The notes beneath the pieces were generated by a model that searched no databases, was not told the origin of the DNA, and worked only from the letters and a program-made list of their open reading frames with translations. A stretch of 64,000 nt of DNA from Corynespora cassiicola. Its lineage: Eukaryota > Ascomycota > Dothideomycetes > Pleosporales > Corynesporascaceae. The stretch is from NCBI GenBank assembly GCA_022059125.1, contig JAEUWY010000020.1, forward strand, positions 744,001 through 808,000, read 5' to 3'. Every line of letters starts with the position of its first letter. The stretch's first letter is position 1. The position numbers and the translations under genes were made by a program. Below are positions 1-10,804 of the stretch, in pieces.

Positions 1-213
1 CGTGAGCTGCTGCTGGTGCTTCTGCTGCTGCTGCGTGGGCGGCGCAGCCTGGTCGGGAAAGGCAAAGGGGGGCGGCGACGGCGCCTCGAGGTACTTGGGA
101 CCCCAATTCGCATCGTGCTGGCGCTGGTCGAGCTCCCACCGGCCGATGTCTGACTTCATGTCTTCTGCATAACGTGCGTGGGAGAAGCTACGCAGGCCTG
201 GAGCCCCGAGCAT
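1..213 (-). CDS. partial CDS, N-terminal 71 codons, unknown protein
   Basis: The frame is open from an ATG at 213 down to base 1 with no stop, so the gene runs off the left edge. The start reads MLGAPGLRSFSHARYAED, and a second in-frame Met follows at about residue 19 (MKSDIGRWELDQRQHDANW). The later part is Pro-rich and then Gln-rich (QQQQKHQQQ), encoded by CTG/CAG-type repeats on the complementary strand. I do not recognise the family. The first 15-20 residues are short on acids and could be a targeting peptide, which is speculation. Support comes from the open frame and ordinary-looking amino-acid composition only; a chance frame in GC-rich DNA is possible. Confidence 0.45.
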   Translation of the reverse strand, partial: MLGAPGLRSFSHARYAEDMKSDIGRWELDQRQHDANWGPKYLEAPSPPPFAFPDQAAPPTQQQQKHQQQLT

Positions 214-1593
214 GTTAGCGACGGGCAGCGAGACAGGAGGGCAGACACAGGTCGTCCGGCGGGACGGGGGGAGGCAAGCAGCGGCGCCAAACTCACTCTC
301 ATGTCATGTCTTGCGCCGTGCTAACGCGGGGAGCGCGTTTGCCGTTGAGACTGAGCGCGTGAAGGGCGTTCCTAGCGGGTGCGGTTTGGTCGGTTTGGTC
401 TGGCTCCGGCCGCGATCCGCTTCAGCACACGCACACGCACACGCACACTCGACGTCTGAAAGCGCCCGTTTCGTAAGGAGAAGGGCGGTCCAAAGGGGGG
501 GCAGCCGTGGGGGTGGAGTACAGTAGCAAGGCCTTCCAAGGTTTGTGGGAGGAACCGTTTCAGTCGACGTCGCTAAGAGAAGCCGGGCAGCATGTCCTGC
601 GCGAACTTGGGGGCATGCTGGCTGTCTGTCTGACGCCCGTGGGTGGGCTGCTGCCGGCGCTACAGGCCTGACAGCGGCCTTTTCTCGAAAGACGCAAAGA
701 ACGGCCACGGCGAGCGGCCTAGCCTGGCTCTGCATTCACGACGTGCGCGACGTGGGCTGCGAGCTGGTGCTACGGGCAGGGGTACAGCCACACATGGCGA
801 ATGAGCGTCAACCACACATCACTCACTAGCTGCTGGCCCATCTGACGCTTCCTAGGAACCTAGTATCCGATCCATCGCCTCTTATTGATCATACTACTGC
901 TACACGTCTCCACCCAATCAGTCCGCCGCCTGCTGGCGTCTGCCCTGTGGGCCTGCTAACTGCTCGCATGCCACGGCCACGAGCTCCATGCCGGCAGCAG
1001 TGCTGCCGCTGCCCTTCTACCTCTCCCTCTTGTCTTCCCCCCCTCCTTCCTTCTCCGCTGGATCCCTACGCCAGGCCCCGATAGATCACCAGGCCCGTTA
1101 TCAATTGGCCTCCTGATCTACCAACCAGATCTCTGGCGCAGGGGACGGCCCGTTGACTCCCAGACTAGGCCACGCCTATCATTGCCCTGGCATCCAGCAC
1201 GCCCGTCTACGCTGCAGCGAACATGAACCGACATGTCCCACCTTTTCAGCTAGATCCATGACTTCTCCCTTCATCCTGCTGTCTACCGACCTTGATCTGA
1301 GGCTGCCAGCGCAGCATTTCCGCTCATCCAGCCAGCCTGAGGCCCAGCCTGAGCCTGAGCCTGTCGACGCCATACATGGACAACCACGGTGCAGCCAAGC
1401 ATTGGACGGGCCGCGCAGCATCATGTTACATTCCGTCTCTGCAAAGACGTGATATGAGGTAATGAGGCTTGTTTAACAGCACTGCATCACGACACGCAAA
1501 ACCGGCGAGGATATGATCGACAGATACGGAGGGGGTGAGATGGAGACCTGACTCGCACCGAAGCATACTACTGAATCGTTATCAGCATTCATG
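214..1593. other. intergenic, no gene seen
   Basis: This stretch lies between the start of the left-edge partial gene and the stop of the PHO80-type gene. It is GC-rich, with a short CA/ACGCAC microsatellite at 426-448 and C/T-rich patches around 1010-1060. Short open frames on both strands overlap each other and show no recognisable domain or exon continuity, so I call none of them genes. Confidence 0.6.
426..448. repeat. ACGCAC/CA microsatellite
   Basis: A run of alternating cac and acg units (cacacgcacacgcac...) forms a short simple repeat in the intergenic region. Confidence 0.8.
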
Positions 1594-2998
1594 CTATGAA
1601 TCTGTTGGTTCCTGGGTATCAATGCCTGCAACAGCAGGAGCAGGAGCTGCAGCCGCATCACCGTTGGACTGCTGCTCCTGCACAGCGCTGGTGGTTGTCG
1701 GAGCCGGGTTGGCCTCCGGTTCAGACTCCATAACGTAGCCCTGCCCTCGTTGCACTAGCCCCTTGTAGTAGTCCACAAGGGTTTCCGGTTTCGGGACGAT
1801 CCGCCATTCCAGTCGTCTGAGAAACTCTAATTCGAGGAGGGCCAGCTCCCTCACGCTCACGCCGCCCACTCTTGCGTACAGGCTGTTGGTCCAGAAGCTG
1901 TCGCTGAGGCCCTTGGCGGCGACGGTGGCGGCTGTGATTAGAAAGCGGTGAACCGTCAGGCTGCTGATGGTGAAGGCCGGGTACATGGTGCAGAGCTTGT
2001 CGACGTAAAAGACCATGGACAGCAATATGGGCGGGGAGAGGGTGGCATGTACAATTAGCCTGAACAGGTAGTCTCGGACAGAAATGCCAGGCGGGGCACT
2101 GCAGGGGCTGATCAGCATCGGTCCGCACCTATGAAACAAACGACCGGCGGCTTGGGACTATATAAACACATTCAACATACCGAGAGTGGAACCTCGTGAG
2201 ATGCCCGTCGCGCAGCGGGAACCCATCGTTCAGCCGCACGAGCTCCATCAGCATATCCGACACCAGCACGCCCAGCTCTTTGACGTCGCACGTCTCGTAC
2301 CGGAGCGGCATGACCTTGACGCTTACGTCCTGCGCTGTGCGCACGCGCTTCGACGGCGACGACTGCGACTGAGACGCAGTGCCCGCCGGTGCTCCTCCCG
2401 CACTGCTCTGCCCGTCGTCGTCGTCGTCTTCGCCCTGAGTATCGTCTCCCCGTGGCGACGGCCGATGGGCGGGCTGGGCATGCTGCGCGGGCACGACGAC
2501 GCGCTGCGGATCCAACCGCAGGGTGGGCTCGGGGGGCTCCGTGATGGCGGCTTCTTCAGCAGAGGCGTCCCCCCGCTGCGTGTCGGCTGGCGCGGCCGTC
2601 TCTACTGGGCGAGCTGGCTCCGCGATGGCGGCGTGCTCGGGCAAGGTAACAGCAGCAGCAGCAGCAGGGGCGGCAGGCTGGGCGGTCTGTGTCGTCGTCG
2701 TAGTCGTCGTCCGGTGGGTGGGAGGGAAGCCGGGCGGCGTGTACTGGGTCCCGTTGTCGACGTACTCTGGCCGTCTCTTCAGCTGCGGTGAGCGCGAAAA
2801 AGCTGGCGCTGGTGAGTGCGCCGAAGTCGCCGAGAGCTCAAATCGCCGCGAGGAGGGCGCGCTGCTCACGGTGAAGCGGGGAGAAGTAGCGCTGTGGGAC
2901 GACGAGGTGCGGCGGGCAGCATGGTACGGGCGCGGGGGGGCGTGGAAGGCGGCCGAGGGCGACGAGGGCGCGGATATGGTTGGCGACGAGGTGAGCAT
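1594..2998 (-). CDS. pho80: PHO80/PREG-type cyclin (phosphate-signalling cyclin)
   Basis: Two exons, 2998-2181 and 2128-1594, with a 52-nt GTATGT...TAG intron (2129-2180); the product is 450 residues. PHO80 cyclins partner the CDK Pho85 and repress the phosphate-starvation response by phosphorylating the Pho4/NUC-1 factor. The cyclin box begins near residue 230 (VKVMPLRYETCDVKELGVLV) and crosses the splice junction (LTRFHSRCGPMLISP), then continues with the helix containing LIVHATLSPPILLSMVFYVD, all typical of this family. The first 220 residues are a low-complexity Ser/Pro/Thr/Ala leader with a Thr run and an acidic patch (GEDDDDDG). The C-terminal 50 residues are also low-complexity. The ATG at 2998 is the first in frame and is followed by a typical Ser/Pro-rich leader. 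Family assignment is firm; orthology to PREG/Pho80 rather than a paralogous Pcl cyclin is inferred. Confidence 0.93.
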
Positions 2999-4085
2999 GG
3001 CGGACTCGCAGACTCTTCAACGGCGGGCTGCTATACTGAGCTGGGATGGGAGACGGGGAAGAGACGCGAGATCAGAGGGGCCCTAATTTTTAGAGCTTGC
3101 CAACGCCGCTGCGGTTGCCGTCGCGGGCATAGCGAGGGTGGGTGGGCGCAAGGGAGACGAGGCGACGGGCAGCAGCAGGTGAGGCTCATGGTGAGTGAAA
3201 GAAGAATGGGTGCTCTTTTTGCCAGGCCTTGGCTCCGCGAGCGAGACCCCAGGGCGGGCCATGATAGCACGTTGGGCCGGATCTGCCAGCGATTGGAGGG
3301 CTCACGCCTGAGCCTGAGCCATCTCGCCATCTGCACCCACCCGTGGTCGGCCTCGTCCTCATGACACTCTCGTCGTCTCTCCAACTCCCTCTGCCCTCCT
3401 CCTCCTCACCGCAGCTGGGGCAATTCTCGCCGACTCGGCTGGCCTGGCCGGCCTGGCCTGCCTTGCCCGCAAATCCCGTGCCCGCACCTGATCTTCGGCA
3501 CCCTCGCTCCGGTAGCCGTTCCTTCACATCACGGCCTGCAGCCCCGGCGAATCACGGCACCCGCATAGCAATTCCAGCCGTCACCGCAGCCCTATCCGCG
3601 GGGGGACACGACGCTAGAACACCGTCTTGTGTGATGGAATCTTCGCTTTACCATTCCGACTCGTTTCGTCGTCGTCGTAGCAGTGTGTGTACATGTACAG
3701 AAGCTGGGCCCCCAAGACCCCCCCCCAGATTATCCCCCCCGCTGCCCAGCCTGACCTGAGCCTTGTGCAAGCCCCTACATCTCTCCTCCCTGCAAGAAAA
3801 AAAACCCTCCTCCCCGAGGATCCCACCTTTTCCCAACTCCCCATTCCGCTTTTAACCCAAGGTGGACCCTGATATGATTTGATCCGCGACCACGTCATTG
3901 TGGGACCCTCTGGAAAACGTGCAGTAAAATTTCCAGAATTGAAACATGATAGAGAAAAAAAAACCAAGACAGACGGGTCGTTGACCTGCTAAAAGATGCC
4001 GAATAGTTCGACCGAATCCAGAAAAAAAATCCCATCCCATGTAAAAAGAACTCCACAGACTCCAAGCCATCCCTTTGATTCCCTC
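2999..4085. other. intergenic: PHO80-type promoter and 3' flank of the cupredoxin gene
   Basis: No gene is seen. The right half holds several homopolymer and pyrimidine tracts (C runs around 3718-3740, A runs near 3797, 3955 and 4021). The left half is the presumed promoter and leader of the PHO80-type gene, read leftward from about 3000. Short frames on both strands lack conserved content. Confidence 0.6.
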
Positions 4086-5483
4086 TTAACGCGGCGGCGG
4101 CGGTTTGTTGGGGTCGTTGTTAGGTGCCTCTAGCTCAGCGGTGAAAGTCGGCTCGGGCGAGGCCATTTCTGCGGGTACTCCCTGGTGTGCGTATCCGGTC
4201 TTGTTCTCCGTCATGCTGTGAGCAAGCGAGGTCAGCCTTGTTCTATTCATACACGAAACGATTACTAAAGAAAGATGGGTTGCCTTACCCAGGCTGAGAC
4301 ATGCCAGACATCATCGACATGTGTCCCTGATGCATCGTCGGGCTCGGCCAGCTCGAAGGGTGTCCGTCGGTGGCGTTGTGCTGGCCATACTGTGGCGGTC
4401 CACCGAAGCCGTCTTGCTGTGGTGCGGGGGAGTAGGGGTAGGCTGGGTTTGGGGAGAACTGCTGCTCCACGCCCGTTGGCTTGGCTACACTGGCGTCTTT
4501 GCGGTTCATCATGTCCTTGAGCGACTTGGTGCGTCCCACGTAGAAGAAGAGGGCCGCGCAGATGACGAGGAAGGCGACGGCACCGACGACGATGCCAGCA
4601 ATGGCTCCACCAGAGAGCTTAGGAGAGTGCCCTCCACCAGAAGACGGAGACGAAGTACCCGTGGCATCGGGCGAGGAGAGCGACGAGGTTCCTTCCTTGG
4701 GAATCGGATCTCCGGGCTGGAGTTGGAGTTGGGACCTCCCGGCGGCTTCTCTCTGCTTTTCCAAAGTCTGCGTCTCGTTCGGGTTAATCACGCCGACCAT
4801 CAGCTCGCCTTTGCAAGAGTTGGGAGCGGCGCAGTAAAAGAAGATGGGCTCGGTGCTGTTAATGGTAAGGTTCCAGTGGGTGATCTGTCAGTGTGTCAGT
4901 GACCATGCCACACCCCTTGCGGCGCGCATACGTACATCCTCGATGGTGTCGACCCATTGGGTTGTTGACCAGAATCCAGTCTTGTTCTTTCCGGTATACC
5001 TAAAACCGCCATCAGCAACTCGTCTGGAAGCTTTTCATCAAGATCAAACTCACTCGTAGGGCACACATGGGTTAAGATACTCAGCCCTGGCCACTGAGTG
5101 ATCTGGAGGATAGAACCTTGGAGGCGTCAGCAAGCATACAGACACCGACGCTACAAAGGAACTCACTCAAAGTCAATGATGTCTCCCACACTGACGTTGT
5201 GAAGCTCTGCCGGTTCAAAGATGAACGCTCCCGGTCCAGCCTTGATCTTGTGCATCACCGGCTCGCGCGAAGCAGTTGGACTTGGTGACTCGGACGCCGA
5301 CGATGGCGACGCGCTCCCAGTAACGGTAGCCAATGTCGATAGGACGGTCATCAGACCTTCAGTGGCAGTGGCAACGTCGGACGCGACAGAGGAGAGCACC
5401 GAATCGATTTGCGCGGAACCCGTGCCGAAGAGCTGGCTCATGGCCAGCGGCAGTGCCAATCTCGTCACCCACGAGCGACCCAT
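4086..5483 (-). CDS. secreted/membrane-anchored cupredoxin-like protein
   Basis: Five exons: 5483-5167, 5116-5054, 4999-4936, 4884-4289, 4215-4086 (389 residues). The ATG at 5483 opens a signal peptide (MGRSWVTRLALPLAMSQLFG). A Ser-rich spacer precedes a cupredoxin-like domain (about residues 75-185) with HNVSVGDIIDFEFYPPDHS, NPCVPYE, N-glycosylation sequons and YCAAPNSCKGELMVGVINP. A Ser/Gly/Pro stalk leads to one membrane helix (about 240-264, GAIAGIVVGAVAFLVICAAL), a basic stop-transfer, and a Pro/Tyr/Met-rich cytosolic tail. The last exon, needed to finish the tail (MTENKTGYAHQGVP...), is reached through a GTAAGG donor that overlaps an in-frame TAA. Related fungal proteins usually have GHC in the copper loop; here it is NSC, so one His ligand looks absent. 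The substrate and function are unknown; an extracellular or cell-surface role is inferred. Confidence 0.88.
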
Positions 5484-6211
5484 GGCGAACGACACAAGAA
5501 GTCTTTACAAAGTCCGAGGAAGAAGTTGGTCTCCAGTTTGCGCGGTGCAGAGCCCAGCAACACGCACGTTCCTTTCAAGTCCAGGGTCCAACCGTGGCGG
5601 CCTCAATGGTATGGTACGATGGTCCAGACAAGTCGCAAACGGGAAACCCTTTGGAGCCGAAAAGGAAACCAACCGTCACGTCGTCAAACGGGTGTTCGAG
5701 CAAGGGGACGCGGGAAGGGGTTGAAGGCGCGAGAAAACAAAAGCCAGAGGATGGGGCTGAGAGGGAAAAAGGGAAGCGGGAGGGAGGGGTGTGGGTGAAA
5801 GCAACTAGGTATACATGTAATAAAAGCGGACTAACCATGTGCACACACATGCACCATGTAAAAGTAGCATTGCGCCTGTGCAGCAAATAAAACCGGCACC
5901 AGAACTAGACCCCCAGCCCTGGGAGGGAGCCCATCAGCCTTTCCCTCGCCCGCTCCCTCTCCACCCGCCGCCACACGGGGTGGGCGTGTGCGTTGCACCC
6001 AACCGTCGTAGCCTCCCTCCCCTCTACCCGCCTACCGTACCGACCGTCAGCACGACCAAGCCCCCAAGCCCAGCGAAACCCGCAAAGGAATCCCAGGCTG
6101 TGGACCGGACCAGCAGCTGGGACGCTCAAGCTGTGATGGCACCTAGCTCCGCGCTGGGCCATGTGTTTTTGCGCGAATCGAGTATCGCGGGGGGTTGGGC
6201 GGGCTAGAAGC

Positions 6212-6233
6212 AAGCTCGCTCGCTCGCTCGCTC
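6212..6233. repeat. GCTC tetranucleotide microsatellite
   Basis: About five tandem copies of ctcg/gctc lie between the cupredoxin and HDA1-type genes. Confidence 0.8.
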
Positions 6234-7623
6234 TCAATCCTTCAGCCCCTCCTAGGGAAAGCCGTGCTGCATATCTGCTGAACGGATTCGCTTGGGAGCC
6301 CTGCTTCTCGCCTTGACTACCTTCAGCTCTCTCTCCATCTCTCATACACGCTGTGACACCCTTTTTTTTTTCTCTCGCGCTGGCCAACACGGCGCGCGCG
6401 CGCGATGTACCGTTACCATACCATGGGGGCGTGTGCCCCCCTCCCATCATTCTGCAGCCAATACCGTGCAGGCTGGTGCTGGACCAACCCTTTTAAAATA
6501 GGCAAGTCGTTGGCTTTTGCGGCGCCAGGGATGCGGCTCCTTGGCCCTTCCTTCGTGTTCGTCTGCCAGAGCCTTGTAGGCTTATCGTAAGATTCACAGT
6601 CCATTGCCGCGAGCCCGAACTTTCTTCCATCGCATCATCAACCCGCTGCTTTGCCACCTCCTCATGTTTGTTTCCAATGCCCAGCGTTGCGGTGTTTCTT
6701 TTTCCGTCCCCACCCCACCGCGGAAGTGAGATCTGGATGCTTCAGATCTGCATGGTGGTGTGCGGTGGGGAGGGCGTGGCTGTGGCCTCGGGCGGCATAG
6801 CTGATGTGATGATTCCCAGAAGCTCAGCTACGCCAGCAAATTAGGCTCGAGCACCAGCGCCCACCCGGGCCTAGCTGGCTCGCCCCCCCAGCCGCAGTGG
6901 AGAATGGGAAATCCTGGCGCTGGGCTGACTGATGGTCGTGAAGCTGCAGTCAGAGGCCGAGTTAAAGTTAGCACCACGTGAGGGGCACGACGCACCACCT
7001 CTTACCAATGCGCTGCACCCGCGCCTCGCCTCGTGCATGGCCGACGGTTGTGTGTCACCGCTTTGCACCGTGGTGCACGCGCGCGGGAGAGCAATCGCAC
7101 GGCATGGTGGTTACAACGGCCCACTGCACTACACGCTTCTGAGGCCCGTGGGGGCCAATTCACTGCGATTTTGTGAGCACCGTCGGTGCACGACCAGTGC
7201 TTCCAGCTTTGCCAATGCCATTGCGCTAGCGAAGATCTCGCCTGGAGGGGTCCATCTAGTCCTCCCCCCCAGCCAGCCCCAAAAGTATTGCCGAGCCCCA
7301 TCTTCGCTTGCTGGAGCACAACCTCAGCCACGTCACAGCCCTTGGACGTTCGCATCTGCACCGGCGTCCGGCGAGAATGAATGGGCTCTCTGCCCGAATG
7401 TTTGGTTGCTGGAAAAGGCCCATTGCCGTGTTGAATGCAGCTTTCGGCCTGGAAATTTGCCGAGCCACTCCTTTAGATCCATGATGCGCGTCGGGCTGTT
7501 CTGGATTTGGGTCCATCTTTTCTTCCGCCGCGACGCTCGTTCCCGAGACGCTACCTGGCATGGTCCGTATGTAGGGCGGTCAAGCCCGAGTCTAACTCAT
7601 CTATCCTATGCCGTTATGGGGTG

Positions 7624-7976
7624 TGGTGGAGACATGGCAATTCTCCTTTCTCTCGAGTCGGCTTTTTGTATCCAACTCCGCCTTCTCAACCATGTGAATT
7701 CGGCCCTCTTCTCACCTTTCCTGTGCGCTGGAACCAGGTTGCACAGAACGATAACTTATATTGAAGTACAGCAAGTTTTGATGAAGACATGGCACTCTGA
7801 TTGCTCGAGTCTCGGACATGTTCATATGAAAAGGGCCATATCTGCACCAAGCCCTGTTTCGCGTTGTCCTGGTAATATGGCAGGCTTCCCGTTTCGAGTG
7901 CGATGGGGGTTGATAGCGACATGGCATTATCACGTCAGAGGGGGGTTAGGTCTTGGTGGAGACACAGCATTCTCAC
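7624..7976 (+). repeat. four dispersed copies of a degenerate ~23-bp motif
   Basis: Copies at 7624-7645, 7778-7800, 7910-7933 and 7953-7976 share the core gaGACATGGCA(t/c)T(c/a)TC, with copy four reading gacacagcattctc. Spacing is uneven (about 154, 132 and 43 bp), so this is not a clean tandem array. It sits just beyond the stop codon of the HDA1-type gene. An origin from a decayed minisatellite or transposon is possible but not shown. Confidence 0.4.
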
Positions 7977-8067
7977 CCAAAACTATTCTAAGCTTTCACT
8001 GAATCATGACATTTTCATATCATTGTTTGCTTCTTATTGTATCTCGCATTTCTCGCCTCCTGTGGCA

Positions 8068-10804
8068 TCACCTAGACATATTTGCCGCGCGGGGGCTTCG
8101 CGGGCCATTGTTCGACACCGAGAAGAAGCCCATGGGGGGCAGCTTCGGGCTCTTCAGCGATTCACCCCGAGGCGTGTTCGTTCCACTCGGCGCCTCTTCC
8201 TCAAAGCTGCTCCTCATCTTGAGCAGAAGCTCTTGCACCTCTTGCTCGTGTTCGACCAGCATCGAGTTCAGATTGTCCTTGTTCGATTTGACCAGCTTTC
8301 CCCACTTCTTGCGGAGTTTGCGTTGTCGACTCGGATCCCAAACCGCATGGTCCTTCTCCACAAAGATAAGGGAGTGCTGAGAAGTGTCAGCCTGTGTTTT
8401 AGAGGGCGCCACTGGGGCTTGAGCCACACGTACCGCGTAGTACCAGTTTCCGATATTGTCATCCGTGGCTCTTTTTATCGTGTGGAGCGCATTATCGCCA
8501 ACGAATCCTATCAAGCACTCCACAGGGCTGTTGGGGTCGGTACAGTTCTCATTCGTGCTGAGAAGGTCAACCAAGCCCAGGTACGCAGTTCCCACACCCA
8601 TGAGAAAAACCTGGGTCGCATCGTAAGGCCTATAATCAGTTAGCAGGGACTTCCCCACAGATTATCCTGACCGACTCGATATAGTTTTCCCAAATATAGT
8701 TCGCCAAATCTCGCGTCTGGCTTGCTCGAGATTCGTCGTCATCCGCGGGTACATATTCCCCATCATCCTGGCCAAGGTTAGCTAACACGCCCATCACATC
8801 TAGAGTACTAGTGCGCACCTCTTCAATTGAAACCACTTTGGGGATGTTGGCATCGATGACCTGGAAGTCGTTCTTAACCGCCCATTCGATGTACCTCTTC
8901 GTAGGATCAGCCTTTAATCCATAGTCAGCGGGTAAAAGCGTGGTGCCATACGCGGTACCTACCAGTAATGAGTTGAATGGTTCTACACTGCCAGTGACTG
9001 GGTGAGGAATGTTGATGAGGCTAGGAGGATCATGGAAAATCACCAAGAGTGGGTGACGCTCTGTGATATTGGGGCTGCACCCATTAGCACATTATCGAAA
9101 TAGGTCAGGAGCCATACTCACGTCGCAATGACATTATGCTCAAAAGTCGATGTGATTCCGTTTTTTCGGATCGCTAGCGGATACATGAACTGCTCTTTGG
9201 CTAGCACGTTACTCTGCCATTCCCGAATGACATCGTGGAGACGGATGCTGGTACCGAAAAGAGGATCGCTCTTGTCCAAGTGTTTTGGGAACAAATCCCT
9301 CCAGTATTTTGATTGCTCTCGTTTGACTTGGTTAATGGTCCTTACGGCGCTTGCCTTTGGTGGGCCAATATCCTCGGCAAGACGATCAGGCGGCTGCAAC
9401 ATGAGCGTCTTAGTGACGGCTAATGCAGACCGCGCGATAGATCGAAGGTTGTATCCACCCTCCAGACAGACGGCGATTTTACCCTTTGCCAAACGCATGA
9501 GCATATGGGTCATGTGTGCATAGCATGCCGGAGTGACATGGCACCCTCCTAGTATGTCACCCTCGGCAGCATCGAAACCAGCCGATATGATGACGAGATC
9601 CGGGTCAAATTCATTCGCAATGGGTATGACCACTTCTTGGAAGGCGTATATGTACTCGGCATCTCCCATTCCGTGTTCTTCCCAGGGGATGTTCACGTTG
9701 CGTCCGACACCAGGGCCTTCGCCAGTGTAATCGTAATTGCCGTCGGGTAGGTTGGGATAGAAGTTTCCATTCTTGAATACGTGCAATGAGATATACAAGA
9801 CATTGGGATCCTCGTAGAATGCATGCTGGATCCCGTTACCGTGATGGACATCCCAATCGAGAATGAGCACTTTTCGACAAGTCTCTGGAAAATCATGCTG
9901 GCAAACTTTGGTCGCGATAGGAACATTGTTGAATATGCAAAAACCGGAAGGGGCATTGCTTTCTGCGTGGTGGCCAGGGGGGCGAATGACTGCGATGGCG
10001 TTACGGACATCGCCCCGAACAACAGCTCTACAAGCTTCGATAGCTCCTCCGGCGGCTAAAGTGGCACACTCAAAGGTAGCGTTATTGAAATATATTGAAT
10101 CCAGCTCTTCAGAAAGGTCTTTGAGTTCCATGACCGATTTTTCTATGCTTATATTAGTAATGCACTGTAGGCATAAAGCCTCCAAGCATACCTTGCAAAG
10201 ATTGTATGAAAGCATAGTGCTCAGGAGAGTGGACCAAGCAGATTTCTCCTTCAGTCGCATTCCGAGCATATATCCTCCAGCACTGCTCGTCCGTGCCTTC
10301 CTCATCAGAGTCATCAGGCCCTTGTACGAGCCCAGCTCGTTGAATCTCCTGGAAGATTTCGTGAATTCGTCGGGGATCTTCAGGATGAATCTCATTTAAA
10401 TTCATCATGACCTCGGCAGGTTCTGCATGAAATCGCATACGAGCATCGTAAACCAGTCCAGTCTTTGACGAAGAGTATGGGAGGGGCGGAAACCGTGGTG
10501 GAGGCGGAACCCGGATTTGCAGCAGCGGCGAGCTGGCGGGCATGATATCCATTTCGTCCGTTGCCATATCCAGTGAATCGTCCTGGCCTGTGTATGGGTG
10601 CGGTTCCAAGTCTAGCGGCTTCATCAGGGGCCCACCGTTGCTATGTATAGGCAGTTGGTCTTTCCTTGGAGAGAAATTTCCGTCCAGGGAACTGTGGAGA
10701 GTAATCTTGGAAGGGTCCACCGTGCTCAAGTCATGGCCCCCATTTGTCTCGGTTGACTGCATTATCGTCTCCTCCCCCATAACATAGTCAACATCCTCGT
10801 CCAT
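8068..10804 (-). CDS. hda1: class II (HDA1-type) histone deacetylase with C-terminal Arb2 domain
   Basis: Proposed exons: 10804-10192, 10142-9122, 9074-8819, 8767-8676, 8629-8434, 8376-8068 (828 residues). It removes acetyl groups from histone tails in the nucleus. The zinc-hydrolase core shows RPPGHHAES (near residue 258), DWDVHHGNG, ISAGFDAAEGD and CLEGGYNL, the class II signatures. The C-terminal half is an Arb2 domain (HPLLVIFHDPP, NYIEPYDATQVFLMG, GTAYLGLVDLL). The first 200 residues are mostly disordered, with a short Pro-rich run (RVPPPPRFPPLPY). Introns 8768-8818 (51 nt) and 8377-8433 (57 nt) are multiples of three with no in-frame stop, so retention would keep the frame and give up to 864 residues; I removed them because both have good donors, branch sites and acceptors and interrupt the conserved Arb2 sequence. 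Met at 10822 is an alternative start. Confidence 0.95.

Larger units (their letters stand above)
5484..8067. other. long intergenic region (2.6 kb), repeats only
   Basis: This holds the promoter of the leftward cupredoxin gene and the 3' flank of the leftward HDA1-type gene. I see a GCTC microsatellite at 6212-6233, a poly-T tract at about 6361-6371 next to a CG-alternating run (6390-6404), one CACGTG at 6975-6980, and a degenerate 23-bp repeat at 7624-7976. A long rightward frame (6932-8002) is stop-free but has no domain, and its amino-acid content looks like chance. Confidence 0.55.

Noticed and set aside
6932..8002. Rightward 356-codon open frame
   Set aside because: No domain or coherent helix or sheet pattern; the residues look like a chance translation of GC-rich DNA containing the degenerate repeat.
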